A stretch of 64,000 nucleotides of DNA from Temnopleurus reevesii (Eukaryota; Echinodermata; Echinoidea; Temnopleuroida; Temnopleuridae). The first letter of the stretch is position 1, and every line of letters starts with the position of its first letter. A program made the translations under genes and the position numbers. Shown here piece by piece: positions 20,790 through 34,831 of this stretch. The stretch is from contig BQKZ01000660.1 in the NCBI GenBank assembly GCA_036244855.1, forward strand, positions 27,798 to 91,797, read 5' to 3'. The notes below the pieces were generated by a model that did no database searches, was not told the origin of the DNA, and saw only the letters and a list, made by a program, of their open reading frames with translations.

Positions 20790-22230
20790 GGGAGAAGATT
20801 GAGATGGATGGGGTGAGATACATGTAGATATGGATATGGGAGAGGGAAGGGGAAGAAAGTTTGTAATCTTGAGGTGGGCTGATAGAGTGGGATGGAGAGG
20901 AAGAGGTGGAGTTGGTGATGGAGAAGAGACAGGAAGAGAAAGGAAGGGATAAGATGGAGTTAGAGATAAGAGATAGATGGAGGTGGGAGAGAGCGGGATA
21001 ATGAAGGAGGTAAACGGAAAGAAGCAGGTTTAGGAAGAGATGGGAATGAGAAAGTGAGACAGGGATGATGACAAAAATATTGGAAAAGAAAGAGAAAAAG
21101 GGGTACCAGAGAGGAGTGGGGTGAGAGTGAGGTATATAAGGGGAGGCAAAGAGGTGAAGGAGGGAGGAGGGACGGGATCAGGTGGTAGAAGGGGAATAAG
21201 AAAGATGAGGATGATAGAGTAAGATGGAGATGGAGGATAGATAGGGTAATGAGAGAGGGAGAGAAGAAATAAATATCAAGGTGGGATTGAGAGTGATGAG
21301 TTCCGGAAGAGGTGAAGGAGTTGAGATGGAAGGGGGTCCAGCCCCAGTCCAACATGACTCTTTGTTTAGTTAACAGTTGGCTGCCCCTGAACAAAGAGTC
21401 ATGGGCTTCTATATGGATTTGAATGAGGCTTTTGATAAAGACAAAGAGCAAGATGGGGGGGGGGGAGGGGTAATGGGGTATAGGAGGGGGAAGTGGGAGG
21501 GGAAGAAAAACAGAATTAGAGAGGAGAGATGAAAGTGTGAAATAGGAGGGGAAAGAGACAGTGGAGGACAAACGATAAAAAGAAGGAAAGTGATTAAAGA
21601 GGAGCAACATAGGGGTGGGATAAGAAAGTGAAATAGGAGTGGGACAAGTGGCTGATGGAGGAGAGATGGGGAAAAGGAGGAAAAGAAGGAGGATGGCAGA
21701 GATAGACTGAGATATGGGATAGTTAGAGAAAATTCAGTGAGATGTAGGGTTGACATAGAGTGATAGAGCAAGGATGAGAAAAGAAGGAAAGGATGAAAAA
21801 TGCAAAAAGATGGAATGTGGAAATGCAGATGAAAAAGTAGGGGTGCAGAAGGGAAGAGTGGAATAAAGGGATGGGGATTAGGAGGATGGGGAGGGGCGCG
21901 GTATGGATAGATGGAGAGGAGGATGATAGAAAAGGGAAAAGGGAAGAAAAAAAAGAATGAAAAATACAAGCGTATAAGCTAAATTTGAAATGAGAGAGTA
22001 AGATGAAAGAGGAGGGAGAGGGGTGGAGCGAAAAAGAACAAAATTATAATATATTTGAAAAGAGCTTTTTTGCCTACTGGATGTGAAACAAAGATGGATG
22101 GAGAAAACTAGGGGGGATCGGAAGAGGGAGAGAAAGGCAAGAAATGGGAGAGAATCAAAGAGAGCCAGAACAATAAATTGGGGAGCAATTTAGAGGTAGA
22201 GATGAGATTAGTAAGAGAATGAAATAGAGA
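20790..22230. repeat. 1.4-kb purine-rich tract (G/A on + strand)
   Basis: The + strand is almost entirely G and A, with short interruptions. Two long minus-strand open frames here read as Ser/Pro/Leu/Phe-rich low complexity and are compositional artefacts. The long homopurine strand could adopt non-B structure. Confidence 0.85.
21353..21403. other. Perfect 14-bp hairpin inside the purine tract
   Basis: catgactctttgtt (21353-21366) and its exact inverse aacaaagagtcatg (21390-21403) flank a 23-nt loop. The stem is of mixed composition, unlike the tract around it, and may be a small insertion. Confidence 0.6.
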
Positions 22231-22359
22231 AAACCCTCAAATATTTCTCCGTAAAACTTTACTAACTTTTACAAAGACATAATTAAAAAGTACGAAACAG
22301 CGCCAGCTATTGCTAACCAAAATTGATTTATCGGCTGCTATTGTCGCTCAACGACCATT

Positions 22360-22593
22360 CTTTTCGGGGGAAGGGGAGCCCTGTTCGATCGCTGGCCGCG
22401 CCTACCCCCACTCGCTCCGCCTCGGTAAGCATTCACAATAGCACATTCACGGAGAGAAAAGTGTGCTGCACGGAGCGAACGGAAACTGGGAAAGTGAATT
22501 CGAAGGAATAAGGATTTTGATAATCGCTCCAGCCGCATGTTTCTTTCGTCATCAGCTCAAACAGACATCAGCATGAGTATGGATATTTTGGAA
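22360..22593 (+). CDS. GC-rich 5' region and first exon of the EF-hand-like gene
   Basis: A sharp rise in GC and CpG (about 22360-22540) interrupts the AT-rich surroundings and ends in an exon with donor GTAAGTG at 22594. In-frame ATGs occur at 22537, 22573 and 22579, and the nearest upstream in-frame stop is TGA 22495. I prefer 22573 because it has A at -3, while 22537 has C at -3. From 22573 it encodes MSMDILE; from 22537 it adds MFLSSSAQTDIS. Transcription probably starts within or just upstream of the GC-rich block; no TATA box is evident. Confidence 0.55.
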
Positions 22594-25500
22594 GTAAGTG
22601 TTGATCTTGAATTGTATATTTATTGAATTATCTTTCCAGAGAGGGTAAATTGTGCGTTGGAGTATCGCAAATCGGGTAAGCAAAAGTCCGAAAGATTACT
22701 TCATCTCTTTCAGTATTTTGTGAGGTTGGAAGCAAATGTAAACATTCGCAAGTTGGGACTGAGAAATTGCATGGATATATCCTCGTGTGAGGAAAATCAA
22801 TTACTCTTTCCAGTTTTCGTGTGATTTGTGGCCCCACGAGTGTTCTTTGTATTTTATGTGCTTTGATCAAAATGAGATTTGAATATACCAGAGTCGTTTT
22901 TAATCCAGATAAATGAGATGATTTTGTGGTAAATTGCTCTTTGAGATGTAGTTTGCAAGAATATAATGTCTAAATTTCTTGGAAAGTTGTTCATCTATCA
23001 ACTTTTGAACTCAGGGACATTTAGGTAGTTGGGTGTGATCTCTCTTTTTTTTTTTAATGTGAATGATATGGCCCCTTGGGCATAGGTCAAATTTGGGTAA
23101 TCCTGGGTTTTGGGGCCCTACATTATCGCAGGTTGATTTTGGTTGCCACCTGAAAAATTACCCCAACCTTACACTATACCCGAAGCCTAATAGTATGCTG
23201 GCGACCAATTCCAGCCCAAAGTTTAGCCCCGGCCTAAAATCCAGGATTGCCCCAAAGTGTCAATATTTGATGTAAAAGATAAAAAATATGAGGGAAGGAG
23301 ACAAGGATAATAAGGAAAAAAAAAGAGGAGAAAAATATAATAGAAAGATCATTTATATGGGGGAAAGTAGAAGAAGGGCTTTACATGTGTAGGAACTTTT
23401 TGAAAGAGATAAAAAAAAATTCTATGTCTTATACTAGGGAAACGAAGACGGGGGAATAGAATACCGACAAGTAGAATGAGGATAAAAATGAAAGTGAAAC
23501 AAATTGGAGGATTTAAGCAGAGAAGATAAGAATAAAGGAGAAGGGTAAATGGAGCAATTGAAAGAGGAAATGGAAGAAGTAGAGGGAAAAGGAAGATTGA
23601 GAGGAGGGAGTAAAAAAAGTCGTGTAGTGATGTAGTGGATCTGACTCTCTCCTCGATTAGAAGGTCAGAGGTTTGAATTCTCCCCCATGAAGTTAATCTC
23701 CTTCAGCAAGAAAATCATCCACATTGTGCTGCTCTCAACCCATGTGAGGTGAATGGTATATTGCAGGAATTGAAGCACCACATAATCTTCTCATAGCTGT
23801 CATTGCTAAAGCCAGGGTAATATAATACTGCATAGAGACACAATGGCAGTAATGTGCTACAGAAGCACTGTGAAAGAGATCTTTTTTTTTTTATTTCAGA
23901 GGAAAGAAGACAACTGGAGGATGAAAAGGGGAATGCTCAGGAGAAAATGAGAAGAGAGACAAATTGGATAATATTATGTTTTATTATAAAAAGTAGATGG
24001 GAGACAGAAAATGAAAAGTTAGAAGATTGGAGGTGGAGGAGAAGGAGAAACTATAGTATGACAAGTAGAAGAGGAAAGGAAGCTATAAAGGATGAGGAAA
24101 CATTAAATTTTAACATGAAAATGAAGGACACAAAAATTATGATCTTCATGCTCTATTTCTGGTGGAATGATTGATGGATTATAACAGGGGATGCCAAATA
24201 AGGCACAATATTGTTTCCTGTTTTAAATAGATGCACAAGAGTTGATAATTTCTATATTAAGGGGTAAACAGGTGACACTTCCTCACAGGCCATTGTCTTG
24301 ATGAAATGTTAGAAGTCATCACCCAAAATAGCACCAGCATGGCAGCATCTGTGCTCCTTTTTTTGCACTTGACAGAGGGATAGGGATAAGACTTTATTTA
24401 AAATAATGAATAAAACAGATTTCTAGCAGGGGTAGGGGTGCATGTGTGTGTGTGTGTGTGTGTGTATGTGTGTGTGTGTGTGTGTGGGGGGGGTGGGGGG
24501 GGGGGGGGGGGTTGCAGTGCCCCTCACTATGGGAGTGTGTGAAATGCTTAAATCTAAAGCCTCACTGTGACAGCCCAGCCACTTTTCACAATGTCCCCCT
24601 CCCCCACCTGGAATGGTAGAAGGGTTTATCCCAGGTATTTAGTAATTTAGATCGATATTATTCACTTGTTAGATATTTTTCCCTTTAGAGCAACAAAAAA
24701 ATCAAAACAATGAATTTACCATGGTGGTAGTTGATAGTTGAAGTTTAAAGATCAACTCATCAAATCCTAAATTTATTTCTCATAAATATCCTTTCGTGAA
24801 TAAATTTCTGTAATATGATAAATAGATGATGAACTTTGAATACAAAAATATATTTGTTGTATTGTGGTTCTTTGACAAGTCTAAAAGGGACCAAAAATGT
24901 CAAGAGATAACAACCCATAATTTTATATGTCAGAATCACCCCCAGACAAAAAAAAAATCATTTGTTCAATGATTTTCAGTACATGGTGCAGACACAGAAG
25001 GAGTTGTTCCCGTTTCATATATACCAAAGTCATGACTAAAGCTAATACTTTTTTTTCTTGATGATGATACATCTTACATGTATTTCATGACACTATCTGG
25101 TTTGGACGTCTCTGCTCTGTCTAGCCTGTATTAAGGATGATACAGGAAATCTTTTATCNAGAGGAAAGGAAGCTATAAAGGATGAGGAAACATTAAATTT
25201 TAACATGAAAATGAAGGACACAAAAATTATGATCTTCATGCTCTATTTTTGGTGGAATGGATGATGGATTATAACAGGGTATGCCAAATAAGGCACAATA
25301 TTGTTTCCTGTTTTAGTTGATGTTGAGGATTTCTATATTAAGGAGCGAACAGATGACACTTTCTCACAGCCCATTGTCTTGAATCGTTAAAAGTTGTCAC
25401 CAAAAATAGTACCAGCATGGTAATTTCTGTGTTCCTTTTTTTTCTTTCTTTTTTTTTTTTTACTCTTGATGGAGGAAAAAAAACTTAATTACAAATACTA

Positions 25501-28500
25501 AATACAACATATTACTATACCAGCAGGGGCCTCTGGGAGGGGGCTGTAGCCCCTTCACTTTTTCACTTAAGCAAGCCTATGGGGAAAAAATTGCATTCAT
25601 GAGGGTACCATTCCCCACCTCCTGGTCTAGTAGAAGGATTTTGCTAGGGTAGGAAGGTTTTGAAATCTTACTTTTAATAAGGTTTTATTGAATTATAGTC
25701 CTCAATTGGGGTAGGGGTCAAAATGTGGTCATTATAAGCTCATCAAGTATTTGAAGTGGAAACTTTTCTGAGGTTGTTGTACCAACACAAATAACATGAA
25801 ATTTGAATATTTAGGCTCTACTTAAAGAAAATAAATATTTTTGCCCCATTAAATAAGAACAAAACTAAGAATTAACCATGCATAGCAATTGATAAAGTGC
25901 AAAGGAGATTTCTAAGCTCATTAGATCCAAATTAAATCTTGATTGAATTAAATTCTTTTCATGGATATTTTTTTACTTAAATAAATTGCTGGTAATGGAA
26001 GTTTATCCAACAACAGAAGTGTTGTTCTGATATTATTATGAACATTGAATAAAAAATGATATTTGTTATATTGTGGTTTGTTGACAATTCTAAAAGGGAT
26101 CAAAAATGTCACGAGATAGCAGCCCACAATTTTTGGTAGAATAACCCCAAAGAAAAGACATACAATGATTTTAAACACATTGTGCAAACACAGAAGGAAT
26201 TGTTCCCATTTTATATTCCAAAGTCATGACTAAAGCTAATGCTTTTTTTTTCTTGACGATGATACATCTTACATGTATTTCATGACACTATCTGGTTTGG
26301 ACGTCTCTGCTCTGTCTAGCCTGTATTAAGGATGATACAGGAAATCTTTTATCAATGGGCTTTAGGTTTTGAGCTGGGTCATGAGGTTGGAAATGAGTAA
26401 CCCAGTCAGTATGGGCTGAGAGATTCAAATTTCTCTGCGGTATGTTCCTTCACACAGATACTAGGGAATAAAAATTATGCGTCCGTGTGTCAAAAGATTT
26501 TAGATACAGTCAACTCTGCCCAAATGGAAATTAAGTAAAATAAATGCTTAGATTGATATAATAATTTGTTGGAACAAATCATAAAAATCATAAACTTTTC
26601 TGTCGAAGTGTGGTGGTGTATTGGTTTAGACTCTTGCCTTTCAACGAGAGGGTCGCATGTTTGAAACCTACTCATGACTTGAATTTCCTTCAGCAAGAAA
26701 TTCATCCACATTGTTCTGCACTCAACCCAGGTTAGGTGAATGGGTACCTGGCATGAATGTTTTCCTTGAAAAACAGTGTGCTACTTACAGCTGCGCTGCT
26801 AAAGCCAGGGTAATTATGCTACATTGTAGAGCATTTAGGTACGACTCATAAAGTTAGTGTTAGGCGCGATATAAGAACATGTAATAATTACTATAATTAC
26901 AAAGACCTACCTCCTCTAAGTCTAATTTCTTCCAAGTCTAACAGATTATTGTGTTCCCAAGAGATTTGACTTTATTAGCCTGGGAAGAGTTACCTGTATA
27001 TTTGGGAGTAGATTAAAGTCTGGGAAATTACTCACAAATAATCAGTATAAATTTGCACAGGAGAGGACAAAGCAGATGAGAATGAGAAGGAATAATTAGG
27101 AGAAAAATATGAACAAAAAGAGGAAGAGGATTAAAGAAAATGGAGAAATGAAGAGATGGAGAAGTATAAGTTGAAGAAGACATTGGAGTAGACTGGAAGT
27201 AGAAGTAGAATAAGAAGTAAAAGTAGAAGTAGAACGAGGAATAGAAAGGGTATCCGAAATGGGGAGGGGGAGGATAAAGCTGAGTTAGAGGAAGAAGAAG
27301 GAATTGAAATTGGAGAAGGAAGAGGAGGTGGACAGATTGGGGGGGGGGATGAAGGAGGAAGATATGGGTTAAAAAAAGTAGTTGTTTTTGGGTGTAGCTC
27401 AAAAGTTGCAATTGATCGCAAGTTGCAGTTGATCGGAATGCGGCAATCAAAATCATTGTTTCATACGCGTCTTGTTAAATGCGCATAGCGTGCGCGAATG
27501 AAAATGCGCATTACAATTTGTAAAGTTGCAGTTGATTTGCAGTTGATTTTGAGCAACACCCCATTAGTAGTAGATGTCATTGTCCGAGATTGGCAGACAC
27601 CCAAATCTTGCAGACGACTAGCTGTCATACATGGATAATCAACAATATGTTTAGCATGGCAGATATATTGGTCATGCTAGGTAGAAGGAGAAATTCCAAA
27701 CATTGAAGAGAGCTCATTAGATAGTTCATGGAATAATCGGACTGGCAAACCGAATGATTCCTCATGGACAAACTATTAAAAACATTTTCGCTGAGAAATT
27801 AGATTGTGAAATGAGCAATGAATTCCTGTAAAAAATGTTTCATCAGAATTCTGTAATATATGGTCAGAATAGTGAGTTTTGTCTTAATATTTTTCATCTT
27901 TCATACACTCATGCACAAAAACAGGTTTACAAAAGTTTAATATTTAAAAAAATGTCACTCTTTTCGCGACCTTTAAAAAAAATATATCCCTGCATGGCAT
28001 AACTGGGTCTATCTCTCTAAGTATCATGCACATTTTTATTCAGGCTGTTTGCTATAAAAGTCCTCCAATTTTCTTTTTACACAAACTGTATTACACAAAA
28101 ACTAACCCAGCAAAAACTTGACACATTTGAAAAATGATCTATTTTGGTGGTGATTTTGTTGCGGAAGCATGTATTTGTTTGCTATGCCATATTGTATTTT
28201 TTGTCACATTTGACAAATACCTAAAACAGTAAAGATTTGACACCTTTGTTAACAATTTTTGTCCACCCAGCTCCAAGTTCACACATAGAGCATTCGGTCC
28301 TCTCTAAACTCTGCGATATGTTTGCACCCAAGTCGTCAAAGTAGCCCAGATTACCAACCCACTGAGGTGTTTAGCGACTCCTCGATAAATCTACCGGAAT
28401 TCATCCAAATGTAAATTGAATTCTGCAGTAGCCCAAGCTCCATGCATACCACTGGATTTACACAGATACTTTATTTGCAGAACACTCGGCAAAAACACAC

Positions 28501-31500
28501 ATTGGAAAAAAAGTGACTTTTTGTTTGGAACACTTTCGCTATAGTTCTTTTGTGTCAGTTTTCTCAAGTGTTCATAAGACCTTGTAAAGACTGTTAGTTT
28601 TTGGGACTAGAAATCTGTTTTGGTACATGCTTTAAATAATCTTACGCTTCTATGTAGTGTAAAGATCTTGTAGTAACTTTTCATGCATTCTCCCAGAAAA
28701 AATGGGAGTGCCTTTTTGTATCTACACATGGGTTTTGATTTAACACTGGCATTCCGATTGGCGTTTCTTTTTTTCTTTACTGTACTAGCATTCAGCAATG
28801 AAATAATAATAATAATAATAATGAACGGCTTTTATATAGCGCTTATCAACTCTAAGAATTCTCTAAGCGCTCTACAATTGCAGCATTATTACCCTGGCTT
28901 TAGCCCGGCAGCCACTNNNNNNNNNNNNNNNNNNNNNNNNNNNNNNNNNNNNNNNNNNNNNNNNNNNNNNNNNNNNNNNNNNNNNNNNNNNNNNNNNNNN
29001 NNNNNNNNNNNNNNNNNNNNNNNNNNNNNNNNNNNNNNNNNNNNNNNNNNNNNNNNNNNNNNNNNNNNNNNNNNNNNNNNNNNNNNNNNNNNNNNNNNNN
29101 NNNNNNNNNNNNNNNNNNNNNNNNNNNNNNNNNNNNNNNNNNNNNNNNNNNNNNNNNNNNNNNNNNNNNNNNNNNNNNNNNNNNNNNNNNNNNNNNNNNN
29201 NNNNNNNNNNNNNNNNNNNNNNNNNNNNNNNNNNNNNNNNNNNNNNNNNNNNNNNNNNNNNNNNNNNNNNNNNNNNNNNNNNNNNNNNNNNNNNNNNNNN
29301 NNNNNNNNNNNNNNNNNNNNNNNNNNNNNNNNNNNNNNNNNNNNNNNNNNNNNNNNNNNNNNNNNNNNNNNNNNNNNNNNNNNNNNNNNNNNNNNNNNNN
29401 NNNNNNNNNNNNNNNNNNNNNNNNNNNNNNNNNNNNNNNNNNNNNNNNNNNNNNNNNNNNNNNNNNNNNNNNNNNNNNNNNNNNNNNNNNNNNNNNNNNN
29501 NNNNNNNNNNNNNNNNNNNNNNNNNNNNNNNNNNNNNNNNNNNNNNNNNNNNNNNNNNNNNNNNNNNNNNNNNNNNNNNNNNNNNNNNNNNNNNNNNNNN
29601 NNNNNNNNNNNNNNNNNNNNNNNNNNNNNNNCCACAGACAAAGTATTGTTGTCGTTTTCAGTTCATTGGGTCAGAAATTCTACTTTGAGCTTGCCACTAA
29701 AATTTCTGACCTTTATTTTTATTCATTTATTATTATTATTTTTTTTTCATTATTTTTTTTTTTTTTACTTGTCAGGGATTGTGAATGGGGGCGCCAAAAG
29801 TAAGTTGAGCCCCTCTGATGTTAAAATCCGGGATATACACATAAGATTAAGTGTGCATTATGGACCTGTACATTTGTTATTTAGGTAGCACAATGCAAAA
29901 CCAATGTCAGAAATATTTGAGCAATATATTTAGTTTGCATCGGCTGATTACATGAATCCCTTTCAAGGAGTTTTGCTTTATATTTCAGTTGTTTGCAACT
30001 CAATCTTTCTGTTTTCTTCATTACAGAGCCAGGGAATTGTACTCTCAGAAGCACAGCACGCAAGTAAGTGTACATGTAGTCATGTTACTTTTATACCTCA
30101 AGGTTGCACAAGATCTTGTATGTACATGGTGCCAAAAATGTTTAACTGGGCACGATAGCATAAAACTTTAACATTGGAAACTTGGGCAAACTTTTTGCCA
30201 CAGTGTTTACATGTGTAAAACTCTATATGGCAAAATTGCTCTTTGCGAGAGTTTTTTCCAATGTTTTCTATGGCAAAAAGTTTTATTCAATGGGCCCCGG
30301 ATTAGTGACTTTGTTCATGCGACAGTATTTGCCGTTTCATTCGATTTTTGTTCTATTCAGATTTTTTATTAAATTATAGTAAAATGTTAAAAAGGTTATG
30401 ATCATATACATCTATTTTGTTCCTGAGGGATAGTTTCAGTATTTTTTTAATTGACATTTAATTGTTGGTATTTTAGGAAATAGGGACAAAAATCCTGCTT
30501 TGCCGATTTTAACAAAGATAGAATATACAAACTGGTATAGACATGAATAAGTTTAAATTTGTGAGTCTCTTTTCCATTGGGAGATTTGAGTAAAGAATGT
30601 GAATGTTTTTACCATTCTTAAAGAGGTTTTAGACTATTTTGAAAGGGCTTTCCTACTTTTCTTGATAATTCTACTACATAGTCCAGTGGGGAAAACCATT
30701 TTCAATCAAAATCATGCCTCTTTTTCAGTAATATTGTTTGTGAGGTCTGTGTTACTGAAGGCTTTCAATGGTTAGGGATGATCAAGTAGAATCAGTTCAA
30801 AGCTTCTTCCAACCTTTTGATTTTGCAGCTAGCTTTTGTCCTCTCCTAGGGACTTTCTCGAGCCTAATGACTTTGGCGTAAGCTGTGAACTTAATTCCAT
30901 ATGTTCAATGCGCTTCTATTCCATTACACACTAATACGTGAGAAACAAATAAAAGCAAGCACAAGAAAACAATTGGGGCAATTCCACTCAACACCAATGA
31001 GAACACGAGGTTCATTAATACTTGTGACTGAAACTTTCAATTACTTCATTGTTGGGCCACCCTGTCTATAAGTGCATAAAAAACTATGTACCTGAACAAG
31101 TGTAACATGAGGGACTAAAGTCATATCAGAGCTGAATGTTTCGAGCCCTACAAATCAGTTTGTAATTGAATTCGCGTATCAGTTTCATCCCTCTATTCAA
31201 TGGTTTTGATCTTATTTTCCAAAGATATTAGTGGTGCGAACTTGGAGGACATGATTTAGATTTCATGTGGCATTCCTACAGCTTGTCTCACGAGTGCACG
31301 TGACAAAAGTGAATGTAAGATCACTTTCAAAAAGAATTTGAATGTTTGGTGGTTTAGGGATTGTCTGAAGCTGAGTTTAAATTTGACCTTGAAATGTTTT
31401 GTTATGACTGAAATATGCAAGGTTTGGGAATCCTTTTTTTTAGTAATTTCGGAAAAAATGTGTCAGCTACATGTAGTTCTCCTAATAATCCTCAGGGATT

Positions 31501-34500
31501 TTAAAGTTATGTCAAGCTGCGTTGGCGATTTCAACAACTGCTAACAATAAGCATTTCAATGGTATGTCAGCGCATTTGTCGCTATGTTAGGTATTATTCC
31601 TGTCTAATATTTCTAGTATTGTAATTGGAAATACCACTGACGATATATCCCCCTGAGATGGTCCAGTTGAGGACCCTGTGGTCTGATGGCACCTGCCCCT
31701 ACACATCAATATCATCACTCTGAACATACATGGACTACTACATGTACGAGCGAGATAGAGAGAAAAAATTTTTACGAGGTGTATCATTCAAATTTGAATA
31801 TTTACGACAGGAGAAGAAGAAAGAGAGAAGCAGTCAGCAACCCCACATAATATGTTCCTCTGATCTTGTGGGGAAGCGAGATCAGAGAGTTGGGTTTATT
31901 AGTCCATACATGTTCATCGCAAGGATATGTGTCTGGAGGCAGGTGCCGTCAGGCCACAGGGCCCTCAAGTGGACTGTCCAGCCCCAAAGTAAAACTCGAT
32001 GGTATAAAATCTCAAGCTCCAGTGGCACAACACCAACCATATTTTGCTACCTGCTCTAAATAAGAGTATTAAAATACTGTCAAAATTTCAAACTACTCGA
32101 TGAAAGGAAAGCTTAGCTCTTTCTCACACTCTTTCCATGACAAGTGATGGGTTTTATATTACTTTCCTAGGAGCATAGTGCAAGTGAGTGAAAGCTATTA
32201 GAAGTGAATAACTCCGGTTTCATTGGTATCGTACTATGAACCCACACTGGGGAAGAATCTATTGAAAAGTTTAACAAAACTTGGGAAGTACGGCACCTAT
32301 TTGTAGTGGGTAGGTCTATTCAATAAGTTTTCTTTGTTGTTGAAAGCAGAATTTTAAAGGAATTTTAGATGGAATCGGCCAGAGTCAGCCATTTTCTCAG
32401 TGAGGAAAATTTATTCGGAGGGGGTCGTGAATATAAGCAATTTGAAGTACAGTAAATTTATAAAATCTTTCGAATTATTTTTAAAGATCCGAATTCAATT
32501 TTCAATCCATCAATTCATTGTAATTTTGTTTGAATGGAATAAAGATAAAAATCTTGAAATAGAAGAGCAAATATTTTGTCCAAAGTTGGTCAATTCTAGT
32601 GTATAGTAGTCAGGAAGTTCTACGGGGGGTGGCTGAATTTCCCTACCACCCCCCCCCCCTCATGCGCAGAAGGATGCTATCATTCAAACGATACCAAACA
32701 CCTCTGCCCAACCCCTTGGATTTTCTTAAATTTATGCGCCTTTTATCAAAAATGTTCTCAATAATACCCTTTGTGTGAAGAGAAGGAATCTATTCGTAAT
32801 CTATTCGCATATTTGAATTTGACTACTCAATGGATGATTTTATGCAAAAAAAGAAAAGTTCATTTACCATAGCTCATCCCATATAGGCTACCCTTTTGAG
32901 ACAAGGTTATTATTTTGCTTTGAAGTGTAACTCGAACTCATCAATTTTTAATTGCTCTCAAATTGATGCTGTAGTATACTCCAATTTGTGTCCAGTTTAG
33001 CACAGTTTCGCCATTGGTGTACACTACGTGTTGCTGTCAAAACGATTGCAAATTACCTACACGTAACTTGAGATCAATCCAACCTTAATGTTAAGAAATT
33101 GAGTTTGTTGTTCCTTCCTCTGGCTATTTGATGAATCTGAGAGAGAGAGAGAAAGTTTCTTTTCATCCTCGAAACTCTTAGGTATAAGTCGTGAGGGCAT
33201 GAACCTCGTTCTCTCGCTAAAGCAATAAACGGCTATAGAAAATGGGATTTGGTTTTGTATGGAAGAAGAACCAAGATGTTTGGAAAAGGTGTGTTCACAT
33301 GTTTATGTAATATGCAGGGGTTGCCAACTTCCTAAAATATACATCAGGATGCATGTAGAAAGTAAAATATTATGGAGACAAAGGATAGAATTTATTTGAT
33401 AAAAACTCTCTTATTATAGACCTTTGGAATTTTTAGTTCAAATATTTTAGAAAACAGTTGAAGGGGTGTTGCTAGAAATTTGCAATCAATTGTAAGTTGC
33501 AGTTGATCGGCAAGCACCAATTAAAACCTTTGTGTCATGCCTATTTTAATAAAAGCGCAGACTCTGAGGGCATGATAATGCGTGCTTCAATTTGCAACAG
33601 ATTTTGAGTTGATTTGCAATTGATCACAGCCTTCTAGCAACACCCCCTTAAGTCCAGCCATCTTCTGAGATGTAAGTCAAGAGATGGAGAACAACAATTT
33701 TTTTTTTTTTTGGGGGGGGAGGATTTTATTGAGATAAAGACTTGGCACAAATCCCTTTTTTCTCCCATTTTGGAGAGAACATTGATGTCTTCAAACTTCA
33801 TGCGAGTTCAAGGCTATGTTTCTCGTGGAATAACAATCAACCACCCAAGATCGACAAGATTAAAACGATCCAACTATTCCATTTCCTGCGAGAGTGGGTG
33901 CAGACCAAGGTCCCCAAATCCAGTTTGAGAAGTTCATGAGGTCTTCAATATTTTGCTTTGTCTGTCGCTTCCTTGTTGCAAAAAAAAATCATAGAAACAT
34001 TGCACAATTTGTATGTTTACTCCTATTGTACTGTATTCTGCATAAAATGTTGTGCATAAAACATTGTCCCCATGCAGACTTCTCAAACGTTACATAACGG
34101 TTCCCTTACCAACCAAAATCAAGGGTGGTTTTTTCACCAAGATATATAAGAAAGACTTTAATAATGACGTTAAGAACGACTGGTATCCATTAATCTACTT
34201 AGCGATCAATAATTATTGCACATATATGCAGCACAAGAACTGATACCAGTTGTTCTTAAAGTCTTTTGTACCTTGCTGAAACACCACCCTGGCCTGCTAA
34301 ATTAATTATTTTTAAAGTAAACTTTTGAAAAAGATATGAAAAGTTGAATTTGAAAGTTTTGACCTGCCCAAGATTTGGGCCTTCTTTTGCATTTACAATG
34401 ATAAGGCTGGCCTTGTGCTACTGCTAGGCTTGCCTATTTTGGCATTACTGTAGTCCAGTTGAGGACTGTGTTTTCTGATAGCACCCACCTCTGCATATTC

Positions 34501-34760
34501 TCTTACACTGAACACACAGGGACTACATAGCACTCAACCACAGAGTCCTTACATAACCCTCTGATCTGTATACCCTGGAGGCGCGATCAGAGTCCTTGTG
34601 TGTTCAGTGTAAGAGAATATGCAGAGGTGGGTGCTATCAGAAAACACAGTCCTCAACTGGACTAGCATTACTGCAATTAGGTCTATGTTTTTGATGGTTT
34701 CTGTAAAGATGAAAGTTTGAACTCTTCATCTTTCCAGGGACCAGAATTGCATAAAGTTTA

Positions 34761-34831
<71 letters not shown>

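Noticed and set aside
20960..21969. Two long minus-strand open frames (216 and 186 codons)
   Set aside because: They are Ser/Pro/Leu/Phe-rich translations of the purine tract and overlap each other in different frames; there is no splice context or domain.
24441..24511. Regulatory element in the (TG)n/G run
   Set aside because: A plain microsatellite; its absence from the second copy of the duplication argues against function.
27028..27456. 142-codon minus-strand frame
   Set aside because: Low-complexity translation of a purine-rich tract plus a palindromic element.
28683..29888. 401-codon open frame
   Set aside because: More than half of it is the N run; the rest is SINE and poly-T sequence.
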